From JBDTNL01 sp039933785 (GTDB taxonomy: Bacteria > Acidobacteriota > Thermoanaerobaculia > Multivoradales > JAGPDF01): a DNA stretch of 64,000 nucleotides. The stretch is taken from the NCBI GenBank assembly GCA_039933785.1, contig JBDTNL010000013.1, forward strand, positions 1 to 64,000. The letters are read 5' to 3'. Shown in pieces: positions 43,822 to 53,244 of this stretch. The position numbers were made by a program, and so were the translations under genes. The number at the start of each line of letters is the position of its first letter. Positions within the stretch are counted from its first letter, which is position 1. A model generated the notes under the pieces. That model saw nothing but the letters and a program-made list of their open reading frames with translations. It had not been told where the DNA came from and did no database searches.

Positions 43822-45505
43822 CCTGCTGGGCCGCCTCTCGGGCGCCTTTCCCGCCGGCAGCATCCAGCCGCAGGAGGGCTACGACCAGCCGACCTGGATC
43901 GTCGATCGTGCCGTGCTGCCCGCGTTGGCGCGTGAGCTGCACGACAATCCGGCGACCCGGTTCGACCTGCTGCTCGACATTTGCGGCGTCGACTATCCCG
44001 ATCGCGAGCAGCGCTTCGAGGCGGTGTATCACCTGTATTCGGTAGCCCGCGCCGAGCGCTTGCGGCTCAAGGTCCTGGTCAGCGAGAGCGATCCGGTGAT
44101 TCCGTCTCTGGTGCCGGTGTACCAAGGCGCCAACTGGTTCGAGCGTGAGGCGTTCGACATGTTCGGGATGCGCTTCGAGGGGCATCCGCACCTGCGGCGG
44201 ATCCTCACCCACGAAGCGTTCGTGGGGCACCCGCTGCGCAAGGACTACGATCCCGCACGGCGCTGGATCCTGTCGGAGGATCAGATCTACAAGCCGGTCC
44301 TGCAGACCCGTCTCCCGGAGACCGGTGGCGAGGACATGTTCGAGCGCATGCGGATCAACCTCGGACCGTCGCACCCGGCGATGCACGGCACGTTCCGGCT
44401 GATCGCGGACCTCGACGGCGAGACCATCGTGGCGAGCGACCTCGAGATCGGCTATCTGCACCGCTGCTTCGAGAAGATGGCGGAGACCCATAGTTACCAA
44501 CAGGTCATCCCCTACACCGATCGGCTGAACTACTGCTCCTCGTTCATCAACAACGTGGCGTATTGCCGCACGGTGGAGTCGATGCTGGGCGTGGAAGTAC
44601 CGCCCAAGGCGGTCTGGGCGCGGACGATCCTCTCCGAGTTCTCGCGCATCATGGACCACTGCGTGTGCAACGGTACGACCCTGGTCGACGCCGGCGCGCT
44701 CACCAACTTCTGGTACGCCTTCACGGTGCGCGAAGAGATTTACGGCCTGCTCGAGGCCTGCTCGGGCGCCCGTCTCACCGTGGCCTACGGTCGTATCGGC
44801 GGTCTTGCGAACGAACTCCCGCCGGACTTCATGCAGCGCTGCCGCAAGCTGCTCGAGATCATTCCGCCGTTCATCACCGATATCGAGAAGCTGGTGCTCA
44901 AGAACCGCATCTGGATGGAACGCTCGATTGGAGTCGCGGCGATCTCCGGAGAAGAGGCTTTGAATTGGGGCTGGACCGGCCCGTGCCTTCGTGCGAGCGG
45001 TGTCGCCTACGACGTGCGCCGGGCGCATCCGTACGATTTGTACGACACTGTCGAGTGGGAAGTCCCGGTGCTCACTGGCGGCGACGTCTACGACCGGCTC
45101 GCCATCCGCCAGCTCGAGATTTGGGAGTCGTTGAAGATCATCCGTCAGCTGCTCGATCGCGGCATGCCCGAGGGCGGCTACATCGTGGACGATCCGCACG
45201 TCGCGCTGCCGAGCAAGGAAGCCTGCTACAACCAGATGGAATCCATGATCTACCACTTCAAATTGATCATGGACGGCATCAAGGTGCCGGCCGGCGAGCG
45301 CTACTTGATGACCGAGGGCGCCAACGGCGAGCTCGGCTTCTACATCGTGAGCGACGGCAGCGCGAAACCCTATCGGGTGAAGGTCCGGCCGCCGTGCTTC
45401 GCGATCTTCCAGGCTTTCACTCGCCTGATCACCGGCGGCTCGATCTCGGATTCGATCGTCTCCCTCGGGGGCCTGAACGTCATTGCAGGAGAGTGCGACC
45501 GATGA
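43793..45505 (+). CDS. nuoCD: NADH-quinone oxidoreductase fused subunit C/D
   Basis: A 570-residue fusion. Residues about 1-170 are the NuoC (30 kDa) part with ANWFEREAFDMFGMRFEGH; residues about 185-570 are NuoD (49 kDa) with RMRINLGPSHPAMHGTFRL, DLEIGYLHRCFEKMAE and the quinone-site tyrosine/histidine region. The C/D fusion occurs in E. coli and other groups. GTG start at 43793, preceded by AAGGAG (43780-43785), overlaps nuoB. The stop overlaps nuoI (ATGA). It couples electron transfer from FeS clusters to quinone in the peripheral arm. Confidence 0.95.
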   Translation: MLLEAPPQSDLLGRLSGAFPAGSIQPQEGYDQPTWIVDRAVLPALARELHDNPATRFDLLLDICGVDYPDREQRFEAVYHLYSVARAERLRLKVLVSESDPVIPSLVPVYQGANWFEREAFDMFGMRFEGHPHLRRILTHEAFVGHPLRKDYDPARRWILSEDQIYKPVLQTRLPETGGEDMFERMRINLGPSHPAMHGTFRLIADLDGETIVASDLEIGYLHRCFEKMAETHSYQQVIPYTDRLNYCSSFINNVAYCRTVESMLGVEVPPKAVWARTILSEFSRIMDHCVCNGTTLVDAGALTNFWYAFTVREEIYGLLEACSGARLTVAYGRIGGLANELPPDFMQRCRKLLEIIPPFITDIEKLVLKNRIWMERSIGVAAISGEEALNWGWTGPCLRASGVAYDVRRAHPYDLYDTVEWEVPVLTGGDVYDRLAIRQLEIWESLKIIRQLLDRGMPEGGYIVDDPHVALPSKEACYNQMESMIYHFKLIMDGIKVPAGERYLMTEGANGELGFYIVSDGSAKPYRVKVRPPCFAIFQAFTRLITGGSISDSIVSLGGLNVIAGECDR

Positions 45506-46128
45506 GCACGATCGCGATCCCGAAGGAAATCAAGCCGCGCAAGATGTCGTTGGCGGAGCGGCTGTGTCTGCCGCTCCTCACCGGCCTGGGCGTGACCTTC
45601 AAGCACCTGCTGCGCAATCTCTTCAATCCCAAGTCGCGCTACACCATTCAGTACCCGGAAGAGCGCCGTGACTACAGCCATCGTTTTCGCGGGCACCACA
45701 TCCTGACCACGCGCCCGGACGGCTCGGTACGCTGCGTCGCCTGCTTCCTTTGCGCCACCAACTGCCCGGCGGAGTGCATCCACATCGAAGCCGGCGAGTC
45801 CTCGGACGTGAACGTCGAGAAGTATCCGGTGGTGTACGAGATCGACATGCTGCGTTGCGTGTTCTGCGGCTACTGTGTCGACGCCTGCCCGGAAGATGCC
45901 ATCATCATGTCCAACAACTACGACATGGCCTACTTCAACCGCGAGCAGTCGATCGCCGGTAAGGCCGATCTCGTGAAGCCCTTCACCTTCGACGAGGACC
46001 GTCTGGGCTACCGGCCGCAGTTCCCCGAAGAAGACCGTATGCGCGGTGAAATGCGCACCGCGGCTTTCGACCTGGTGAGCGCCGCCAAGAAGGCCGGCGC
46101 GGTCGCGGCGGCTCCCAAGCCCAACTAG
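45502..46128 (+). CDS. nuoI: NADH-quinone oxidoreductase subunit I (two [4Fe-4S] clusters)
   Basis: The 208-residue TYKY-type subunit has two ferredoxin motifs, CVACFLCATNCPAECIHIE and CVFCGYCVDACPEDAI, each CxxCxxCxxxCP, for clusters N6a and N6b. An N-terminal amphipathic region (TFKHLLRNLFNPKSRYTIQYP) attaches it to the membrane arm. A C-terminal extension of about 60 residues is polar and Lys/Ala-rich. ATG 45502 overlaps the nuoCD stop. The next gene starts 7 bases downstream, so read-through is likely. Confidence 0.95.
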   Translation: MSTIAIPKEIKPRKMSLAERLCLPLLTGLGVTFKHLLRNLFNPKSRYTIQYPEERRDYSHRFRGHHILTTRPDGSVRCVACFLCATNCPAECIHIEAGESSDVNVEKYPVVYEIDMLRCVFCGYCVDACPEDAIIMSNNYDMAYFNREQSIAGKADLVKPFTFDEDRLGYRPQFPEEDRMRGEMRTAAFDLVSAAKKAGAVAAAPKPN

Positions 46129-46135
46129 GCGGTTC

Positions 46136-48406
46136 TTGCCATCCACTCAGTTACTGCTCGACGGACCTGGCACGCTCGGCGCGAGCGAGCGCAGGAGCCG
46201 GTCGCCGCGCTGGCTTCTGGTGGGCGATCTTGGCGGCCCCGCTGAGTTCCACGTCGGCGACGAGGCGATGTTCGAGGCCAACCTCGATGCCTTGCGAATG
46301 CTCTCGCCGGGAGCGGCGGTGGTGGCCTACTCGAGCGCTCCGGAGTGGACCCGGCGGCGGTATGCCGTCGAGGCCATAGCCCCGCCGTCGCCGATCGACA
46401 GACCGCCGGAAGCCAGCTGGGATGTCGACCGCGACCTGCGCGAGCGCACCAACTGGCTGATCGGGGACTCGTGGGTGAGAGCCGTCGAGTCCGCCGATGC
46501 GGTCCTGATCTCGGGTGGTGGCAACCTCTGCTCGACCTGGCCGCACAAGATCGCCGAGCGCGCGGGTCTAATCCATTGCGGGCGCGATCTTGGCAAGCCG
46601 GTGATCGTCGTCGGTCAAACGCTCGGCCCCCAGCTCTCCGAACGCGAACGTGACTTCCTCGGTGCGGCGCTAGTCCGCGTCGACCTGCTGGGCGTGCGCG
46701 AATTGCCGTCGTGCGAGTTGGCGCTTGGGATGGGGGTCTCGCAGGATCGTCTCCGTCTGCAGTTCGACGATGCGTTCTTCCTCGCCGGCGCCGACGGCGG
46801 TGCTTGGCGCGAGCCGCTGGCCGATCTCGACAGGCCTTGGATTCTGGTCACAGTGGATGCCTCGTGGGGCAGTTCGCAGAATCGCCTACGTCTGACGGGT
46901 CTCGCTACCCAGCTGGCGGGCGTGGCGTCTGCGCTCGACGGCGAGCTGGTATTCGTGCCGCACGTGGGCGGCGAGTCGGTGCCCGAGGGACAGGCCGATC
47001 TGACGGTGGGCAGAAAACTGTCCGCGCTGCTCGGTGGCCGGCTGACGCTTCTCGGCGTGGGCACCCCCGCGGAGGTTCGCGGTCTTGTCGGCGAGGCCGC
47101 GTTGGTGATCTCGACTCGCTACCATCCCTTGGTTTTCGCGGTCGCCAGCGGCGTGCCGGCGATCGGTATTCACGCCGACGAGTACACTCGCGTCAAGCTG
47201 CAAGGCGCGATGACGCACGCCGGCCAGATCCGTTGGACGGTAATGGCGGACGCCGCGGCGCAGGGCCAGCTTCTGCCGATGGCGCTCGAGTTGTGGCAAC
47301 TTCGCGAAGCGGTCTCCGCAGCGAGCAGAAGCGTTTCGCGCGACGCCTTGAGGGAAGCGCAGGCGCGCTGGAAGGAAATCGGAGACCTGTTGGGGATCGA
47401 GTCGGCAGATTCCCCCGAGAGCCGGTCCACACCGGAAGTCTTGAAACCGTCACAGCCTGGAGCCGGAACCATGTCGAGGATGTTGAGCGAGGATGAGTGG
47501 CAGGAATACGAGGAGAAGGGCTACCTGCGCTTGGGGCGAGTGCTCGACGATGCGGCGCTGGCGGCCCTGCAGCGACGGATCGACGAAATCATGCTCGGGC
47601 GGGTGACGTATCCTCAGCTGCAGTTCCAGATGGACACGGGAGGGGCCTACGAAGAGCTGCCTGATCCGGTGAACGGATTGATCACCTCGACCCTTGCGTA
47701 TCGCAAGGTCCAGGGACTCGAGGCCGACCCGCTTTTCCTCGCCCTGTTGCGGCAAGAGCTGTTCCGCGAGATCTGCGCTCGTCACTACGGTGCGCACGCG
47801 GCAGTCTCGATCTTCAGGGCGATGATGATGAACAAGCCGGCGAATCAGGGAACGTATCTGCCGTGGCATCAGGATGCGGGCGATGTATGGAAGCTCGACC
47901 GTGACCCGGAAGTGACGCTCTGGGTCGCGCTCGACCCGGCGACCAAGGCGAACGGCTGCGTGCAGGTGGTCCCGGGGACCCACCGGCTCGGCCTGTTGAG
48001 CAAGAACGGCAGCACCATCAGCGACGAGAATGTGGCGCGACACTGCCCGGATAGCGCCGTCGAATACCTGGAGATCGGAGCCGGAGAAGGACTGCTCCTG
48101 CACAACTGGCTCTTGCACAGGAGCGACGTGAACCGAACCGACCGGCCGCGGCGCGCCTTCACCGCCTGCTACATGGACGGCCGTACGCTCAACACGCTGA
48201 CCGGGACGCGCTTCCCGATCATCTTCGGCGAGTACGAGGATGTCGAGGACGCAATGCTCTTCGTACGCGCCATGAACGAGGACAATCGAAATCTGCGCCA
48301 GACGGCGGAGGAGGCAACCCGCTACGCCAAGTCGTTGGAGGAAGCCGTCCTCCACATGCGATCGAATAGCCTCCGCGCGCGAGTGCGTCGCCTGCTCGGC
48401 GGTTGA
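46136..48406 (+). CDS. polysaccharide pyruvyltransferase fused to phytanoyl-CoA dioxygenase (PhyH)-like domain
   Basis: A 756-residue fusion. Residues about 25-380 match the CsaB/WcaK pyruvyltransferase fold (VLISGGGNLCSTWPHKI, PVIVVGQTLGPQLSERER, LVISTRYHPLVFAVASGVP). Residues about 445-690 match PhyH: WHQDAGDVW gives the iron ligands H578 and D580, H661 in LLHRSDVN is the distal His, and R669/R671 bind 2-oxoglutarate. A short coiled region ends it. It starts with TTG 46136, 7 bases after nuoI. A role in decorating a cell-surface glycan is inferred; it is not obviously connected to complex I. Confidence 0.82.
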   Translation: MPSTQLLLDGPGTLGASERRSRSPRWLLVGDLGGPAEFHVGDEAMFEANLDALRMLSPGAAVVAYSSAPEWTRRRYAVEAIAPPSPIDRPPEASWDVDRDLRERTNWLIGDSWVRAVESADAVLISGGGNLCSTWPHKIAERAGLIHCGRDLGKPVIVVGQTLGPQLSERERDFLGAALVRVDLLGVRELPSCELALGMGVSQDRLRLQFDDAFFLAGADGGAWREPLADLDRPWILVTVDASWGSSQNRLRLTGLATQLAGVASALDGELVFVPHVGGESVPEGQADLTVGRKLSALLGGRLTLLGVGTPAEVRGLVGEAALVISTRYHPLVFAVASGVPAIGIHADEYTRVKLQGAMTHAGQIRWTVMADAAAQGQLLPMALELWQLREAVSAASRSVSRDALREAQARWKEIGDLLGIESADSPESRSTPEVLKPSQPGAGTMSRMLSEDEWQEYEEKGYLRLGRVLDDAALAALQRRIDEIMLGRVTYPQLQFQMDTGGAYEELPDPVNGLITSTLAYRKVQGLEADPLFLALLRQELFREICARHYGAHAAVSIFRAMMMNKPANQGTYLPWHQDAGDVWKLDRDPEVTLWVALDPATKANGCVQVVPGTHRLGLLSKNGSTISDENVARHCPDSAVEYLEIGAGEGLLLHNWLLHRSDVNRTDRPRRAFTACYMDGRTLNTLTGTRFPIIFGEYEDVEDAMLFVRAMNEDNRNLRQTAEEATRYAKSLEEAVLHMRSNSLRARVRRLLGG

Positions 48407-48462
48407 ACGCCAGCCGAAACCTTTTGGGCCTCTAACTCGTTGTAGCAGACAGGAGGCTCATC

Positions 48463-49392
48463 ATGGCCATTGGATCGTCCTCGTCGCTGAAGCTCCGTCT
48501 ACCCGTCGCCGCCGCGTTGCTCGCCGCCAGTTTCGCGATTCCCGCATCCGCGGCGGACTTTCGCCTGGAGAAGTCATTCACCTTGGCCAGTGGAGACCGG
48601 TTCATTCTCGACTCCGATCTCGGAGGCGTCACCCTGCGCGGTGTCGGAGGGAGCCAGGCTTCGATCCTGGTGACCTCGGATCGCGAGGATCTCGCCACTC
48701 TGTACGACTTCAAGTTCGACCAAGGACCAGGCCAGCTGAAGATGAAGGTGGAGCGCCGGCACCAGGCCTTCTTTGGCTGGTTCGACTCGTTCCACGGCAC
48801 GGTGCGCATCGAGGTGCAGGTGCCGCGAGAGACGCCCGTAGATCTCGGGACGTCCGGCGGTGGAATTGATGTCGCAGATCTGCTGGCGCAGGTGAAGACC
48901 AGTAGCTCCGGCGGCGCGGTCGCGGTGCACCTGGTCCACGGCGCCGTGCATCTCGAGAGCTCCGGCGGCGGTGTGAGCGCCACGGACATCGACGGCACCG
49001 CGTATGCCGACAGCAGCGGCGGTTCGGTGAAGCTCGAGCGCGTCACCGGCGACATCGAGGCCAGCAGCAGCGGTGGCGGCGTGCACATCGAGGACGCGGG
49101 CGGCCGGGTGAAGGCCGACAGCTCGGGCGGCCCGGTGAAGGTGCGTTTCGCGGCGGGCAACTCGAAGGGCGGCGACCTCGACTCGTCGGGTGGCGGCGTC
49201 GTGGCAGCGGTCGACGCCGGGATCGCGGTCGATATTGATGCCAGCTCTTCCGGCGGCTCGGTGCATTGCAATGTGCCGGTCACCATCCAGGGGCGGATCT
49301 CGAGCGACCGCGTGCGTGGCAAGCTCAACGGCGGGGGAGCGCTGCTGCGTCTGCGCTCGAGCGGTGGCGGAATCACCATCGAGTCGCGCTGA
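48463..49392 (+). CDS. secreted DUF4097-like beta-solenoid protein with SSGGG repeats
   Basis: A 309-residue protein with signal peptide (LPVAAALLAASFAIPASA). About residue 125 onward it has seven or more repeats of roughly 18-22 residues, each with SSGGxV followed by a short strand pair (LESSGGGVSATDIDG, ADSSGGSVKLERVTG, ASSSGGGVHIEDAG). That is the DUF4097 pattern of a right-handed beta-solenoid. Function unknown; surface or envelope location is implied. It follows the fusion gene by 57 bases with its own AGGAGG ribosome site. Confidence 0.8.
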   Translation: MAIGSSSSLKLRLPVAAALLAASFAIPASAADFRLEKSFTLASGDRFILDSDLGGVTLRGVGGSQASILVTSDREDLATLYDFKFDQGPGQLKMKVERRHQAFFGWFDSFHGTVRIEVQVPRETPVDLGTSGGGIDVADLLAQVKTSSSGGAVAVHLVHGAVHLESSGGGVSATDIDGTAYADSSGGSVKLERVTGDIEASSSGGGVHIEDAGGRVKADSSGGPVKVRFAAGNSKGGDLDSSGGGVVAAVDAGIAVDIDASSSGGSVHCNVPVTIQGRISSDRVRGKLNGGGALLRLRSSGGGITIESR

Positions 49393-49407
49393 ACGTACCT
49401 CCCGGAC

Positions 49408-49824
49408 CTAGCCGGGGCGCGCAGGATCGATGATGCGCAAGCTCCGGAAGGACTGCCGGAAGAATCCGCGATCGCGAGTGAGGAGCGCGTCAGCCCGGTC
49501 GAGCGCGTGGGCCCCGATGAGAAAGTCCGCGATGACTCGCGACCGCTGAGAAGCTCTGTCGCGAGGGCGGTCTCGCCACAGCGTTCCGGAGGCTTCGGCA
49601 GCGGCCGCGGTCATGGCGTCGTAACGCACGCCGAGCTGGTCCAGGGCTGCGCGCGCGGCCTCGACGTCGCCGAGCGCCGAACTCACCTCGGCCCACACCA
49701 CCTCGCAGGCCAGAAGCGCGCCGCGATCGTAGGCGGCGCGCAGCGCACGTAGAGACGCGGGCCCGAAGACCCGGTCCGCGCCCAGGACATCGAGGAGGAT
49801 CGACGAATCGACCGCGGTCTTCAA
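49408..49824 (-). CDS. VapC-type PIN-domain ribonuclease toxin
   Basis: The 138-residue PIN protein keeps the acidic metal site: D6 in AVDSSILLDVL, E46 in EVVWAEVSSAL, D100 in VIADFLIGAHA and D118 in LLTRDRGFF. The family cuts tRNA or rRNA. It lies 10 bases after the AbrB-type antitoxin gene in the usual antitoxin-toxin order and ends 15 bases from the convergent DUF4097 gene. Confidence 0.88.
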   Translation of the reverse strand: MKTAVDSSILLDVLGADRVFGPASLRALRAAYDRGALLACEVVWAEVSSALGDVEAARAALDQLGVRYDAMTAAAAEASGTLWRDRPRDRASQRSRVIADFLIGAHALDRADALLTRDRGFFRQSFRSLRIIDPARPG

Positions 49825-49834
49825 GTCGGTCGGC

Positions 49835-50107
49835 TCACTTGGATCGCGGCCGAGGCGCCCGACGTGCTCGCTTCGGCTCGGCCGGGGCCGGACCGCGCAA
49901 TTCTCGCAGCATTTCGTCCGTCGTCCCTGGAAACTGGAAGCGCCCGTACAGGCGATCGACCGGGTGCTCGCCGTCGACGCTCTTGCGCACCAGCACGCCC
50001 TGCTCGTGGAGCTCGAACTCGACCGGCGTGCCTGCGTAGAGACCCAACTGCTCGCGCACTTCGCAGGGGACGGTGATTTGCCCCTTGCTGGAGATGCGAC
50101 TCTTCAT
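49835..50107 (-). CDS. AbrB/MazE-like antitoxin (VapB)
   Basis: The 90-residue protein opens SRISSKGQITVPCEVREQLGL, the swapped-hairpin AbrB/SpoVT DNA-binding fold, and GTPVEFELHEQGVLVRKS follows. A Pro/Arg-rich C-terminal tail (about 70-90) probably binds the toxin. It is transcribed first in the pair from a promoter at 50114-50142 overlapped by GTAAAG half-sites, which suits autorepression. Confidence 0.88.
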   Translation of the reverse strand: MKSRISSKGQITVPCEVREQLGLYAGTPVEFELHEQGVLVRKSVDGEHPVDRLYGRFQFPGTTDEMLRELRGPAPAEPKRARRAPRPRSK

Positions 50108-50109
50108 GA

Positions 50110-50143
50110 GTAAAGCATAGGCTACTTTACCGTTTGAGTAAAG
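50110..50143. promoter_or_regulatory. candidate VapBC operator (three GTAAAG half-sites)
   Basis: GTAAAG at 50110-50115 and 50138-50143, and the inverted CTTTAC at 50125-50130. The last two form CTTTAC-N7-GTAAAG, and the first two form GTAAAG-N9-CTTTAC. They overlap the -10 and -35 boxes of vapB. Confidence 0.5.
50114..50142 (-). promoter_or_regulatory. promoter of vapBC
   Basis: Minus strand: -35 TTTACT (50142-50137), 17-base spacer, -10 TATGCT (50119-50114), then 6 bases to ATG 50107. The spacing implies a leaderless message. Confidence 0.6.
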
Positions 50144-50202
50144 AATCGAATTGGCGGTGTACTATTGCCTCGTTGGCGACTTCCCCGAGCGATTGAGCTA
50201 AC

Positions 50203-50222
50203 ATTTGAACGGCTGTTCAAAT
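50203..50222. promoter_or_regulatory. palindromic operator candidate upstream of korA
   Basis: ATTTGAAC-GGCT-GTTCAAAT, a perfect 8-bp inverted repeat with a 4-base centre, 57 bases upstream of the korA start. The form fits a TetR-type operator; GAAC-N4-GTTC also resembles Gram-positive-type LexA boxes, but korA is an unlikely SOS gene. No regulator gene is adjacent. Confidence 0.5.
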
Positions 50223-50279
50223 AGCGATTGTAGATGCTGGGGCTCGAGGTAGAGCCCAGTCCACCCACGAGGCCTTTTC

Positions 50280-52179
50280 ATGAGTCATCCCCCGGTCGGT
50301 ACCGACCACGAAAGCCCCCGCGCCGTCGGGCACCAGAAGCTCGACGACGTCGTCATCCGCTTCGCCGGCGATTCCGGCGATGGCATGCAGATCAGTGGCG
50401 GCGAATTCACCAACACGTCGGCGCGTCTCGGCAACGACCTCGCGACGTTCCCGGACTTCCCGGCCGAGATCCGCGCGCCCGCGGGCACTCTGCCCGGTGT
50501 TTCGGCGTTCCAGGTGCGCATCGCCGACTACGACATCCACACTCCGGGTGATGCGCCGGACGTGCTGGTCGCGATGAACCCGGCGGCGCTCAAGGTCAAT
50601 CTGCGCGACTTGAAGTCCAACGGCGCGCTGATCGTGAACGTCGACGAGTTCGACGAGCGCAACCTGAAGAAGGCCGGCTATGCGAGCGACCCGCTCACCG
50701 ACGATTCGTTGTCGGCATACCAGGTTTTCCCCGTGGAGCTCAGCACGCTCACCAAGCGGGCGCTCGAGGACAGCGGTCTCGACAACCGCTCGCAGGAGCG
50801 TTGCAAGAACTTCTTCGCCCTCGGCATGACCTATTGGATGTTCTCGCGCCCGATGGAGGGCACCGAGACCTGGCTGCGCAAGAAGTTCAAGGCGAAACCG
50901 GAGCTTGCCGAGGCGAACGTCAAGGTGATGAAGGCGGGTTGGAACTACTGCGACATCACCGAGCTCTTCCATACCCGCTACGAGATCGAACCCGCCAAGC
51001 TGCCGGCCGGAACGTACCGCAACATCACCGGCAACAGCGCTCTGGCGTTGGGCCTGATCGCCGCCAGCCGGCGCAGCGGCTTGCCGCTCATGCAAGGCGC
51101 GTATCCGATCACGCCGGCTTCGGACGTGCTTCACGACTTGGCCCAGTTCAAGCAGTTCGGCGTCACCACCTTCCAGGCCGAAGACGAGATCGCCGCCATC
51201 TGTGCCGCGATCGGCGCTTCGTTCGGCGGCGCACTCGGCGTCACGACGACGAGCGGCCCCGGCATCTGCCTGAAGAGCGAGGCCATGAACCTCGCGGTGA
51301 TGGTCGAGTTGCCCCTGGTCGTGATCGACATTCAGCGTGGCGGCCCCTCGACGGGCTTGCCCACCAAGACCGAGCAGGCGGACTTGCTGCAAGTGATGTT
51401 CGGCCGTAACAGCGACTCGCCGGTGCCGGTGATCGCCGCGAGCTCGCCCGCCGATTGCTTCGACACCGCGCTCGAGGCTTGCCGGATCGCGCTCCAGCAC
51501 ATGGTGCCGGTGGTGATGCTGTCGGACGGCTACATCGCGAACGGCTCCGAGCCGTGGCGCCTGCCGAACGTCGAGGATCTGCCGGATCTGCGGGTCGAGT
51601 TTCGCACCGACGCGAACGGTTTCAAGCCCTACCTGCGCGATCCGAATACTCTGGCGCGGCCGTGGGCCATTCCCGGAACTCCGGGGCTCGAACACCGCAT
51701 CGGCGGCATCGAGAAGGAAGACGGCAGCGGGAACGTGTCCTACGACCCGCAGAACCACGACCACATGGTTCGCCTGCGCGCCGAGAAGGTGGAGCGCATC
51801 GCCGATCGGATCCCGAACGTGGAGGTGCACGGCGAGCAGGAGGGCGATCTACTGGTCCTCGGCTGGGGCAGCACCGCGGGTGCCATCACCGGGGCGGTCA
51901 ACGTGGCGCGCAAGCAGGGGATCAAGGTGAGCCGCGCGCATCTCCGGCATCTCAACCCATTTCCGAAGAACCTCGGGGACGTGCTCTCTCGGTTCACCAA
52001 GGTGCTGGTGCCGGAGATGAACCTCGGCCAGCTCGCCTTGCTGCTGCGCGCGAAGTACCTGAAGGACATCGTTTCGTACAGCAAGGTCCAGGGCAAGCCG
52101 TTCTACCGCCACGAGATCCTGGAGAAGATCGAGCAGGTATTGGCTGATGTTCATCGCACGAAGCAGGGGAGGCCTGTCG

Positions 52180-52190
<11 letters not shown>
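50280..52190 (+). CDS. korA: 2-oxoacid:ferredoxin oxidoreductase, alpha subunit with N-terminal gamma domain
   Basis: The 636-residue protein fuses the gamma domain (about 20-200; VVIRFAGDSGDGMQISGG, FPAEIRAPAGTLPGVS) to the alpha subunit (about 225-620; GAYPITPASDVLHDL, TFQAEDEIAAICAAIGAS, TTTSGPGICLKSEAMN). With the beta subunit it makes succinyl-CoA and reduced ferredoxin from 2-oxoglutarate, CoA and oxidised ferredoxin; 2-oxoglutarate specificity is inferred from this two-subunit layout. It overlaps korB by 11 bases. Confidence 0.92.
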
Positions 52191-53214
<1,024 letters not shown>

Positions 53215-53244
53215 GGCCCAACCGGTTCCGTCGATCTCACGCTT

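Noticed and set aside
48463..49392. Possible CRISPR array from regularly spaced GGC/TCC-rich repeats
   Set aside because: The repeats are coding, in one frame, about 20 codons apart and without unique spacers.
50203..50222. GAAC-N4-GTTC as a LexA (SOS) box
   Set aside because: It is upstream of korA, which is not a DNA-damage gene, and recN has no such site; a TetR-type operator is more likely.
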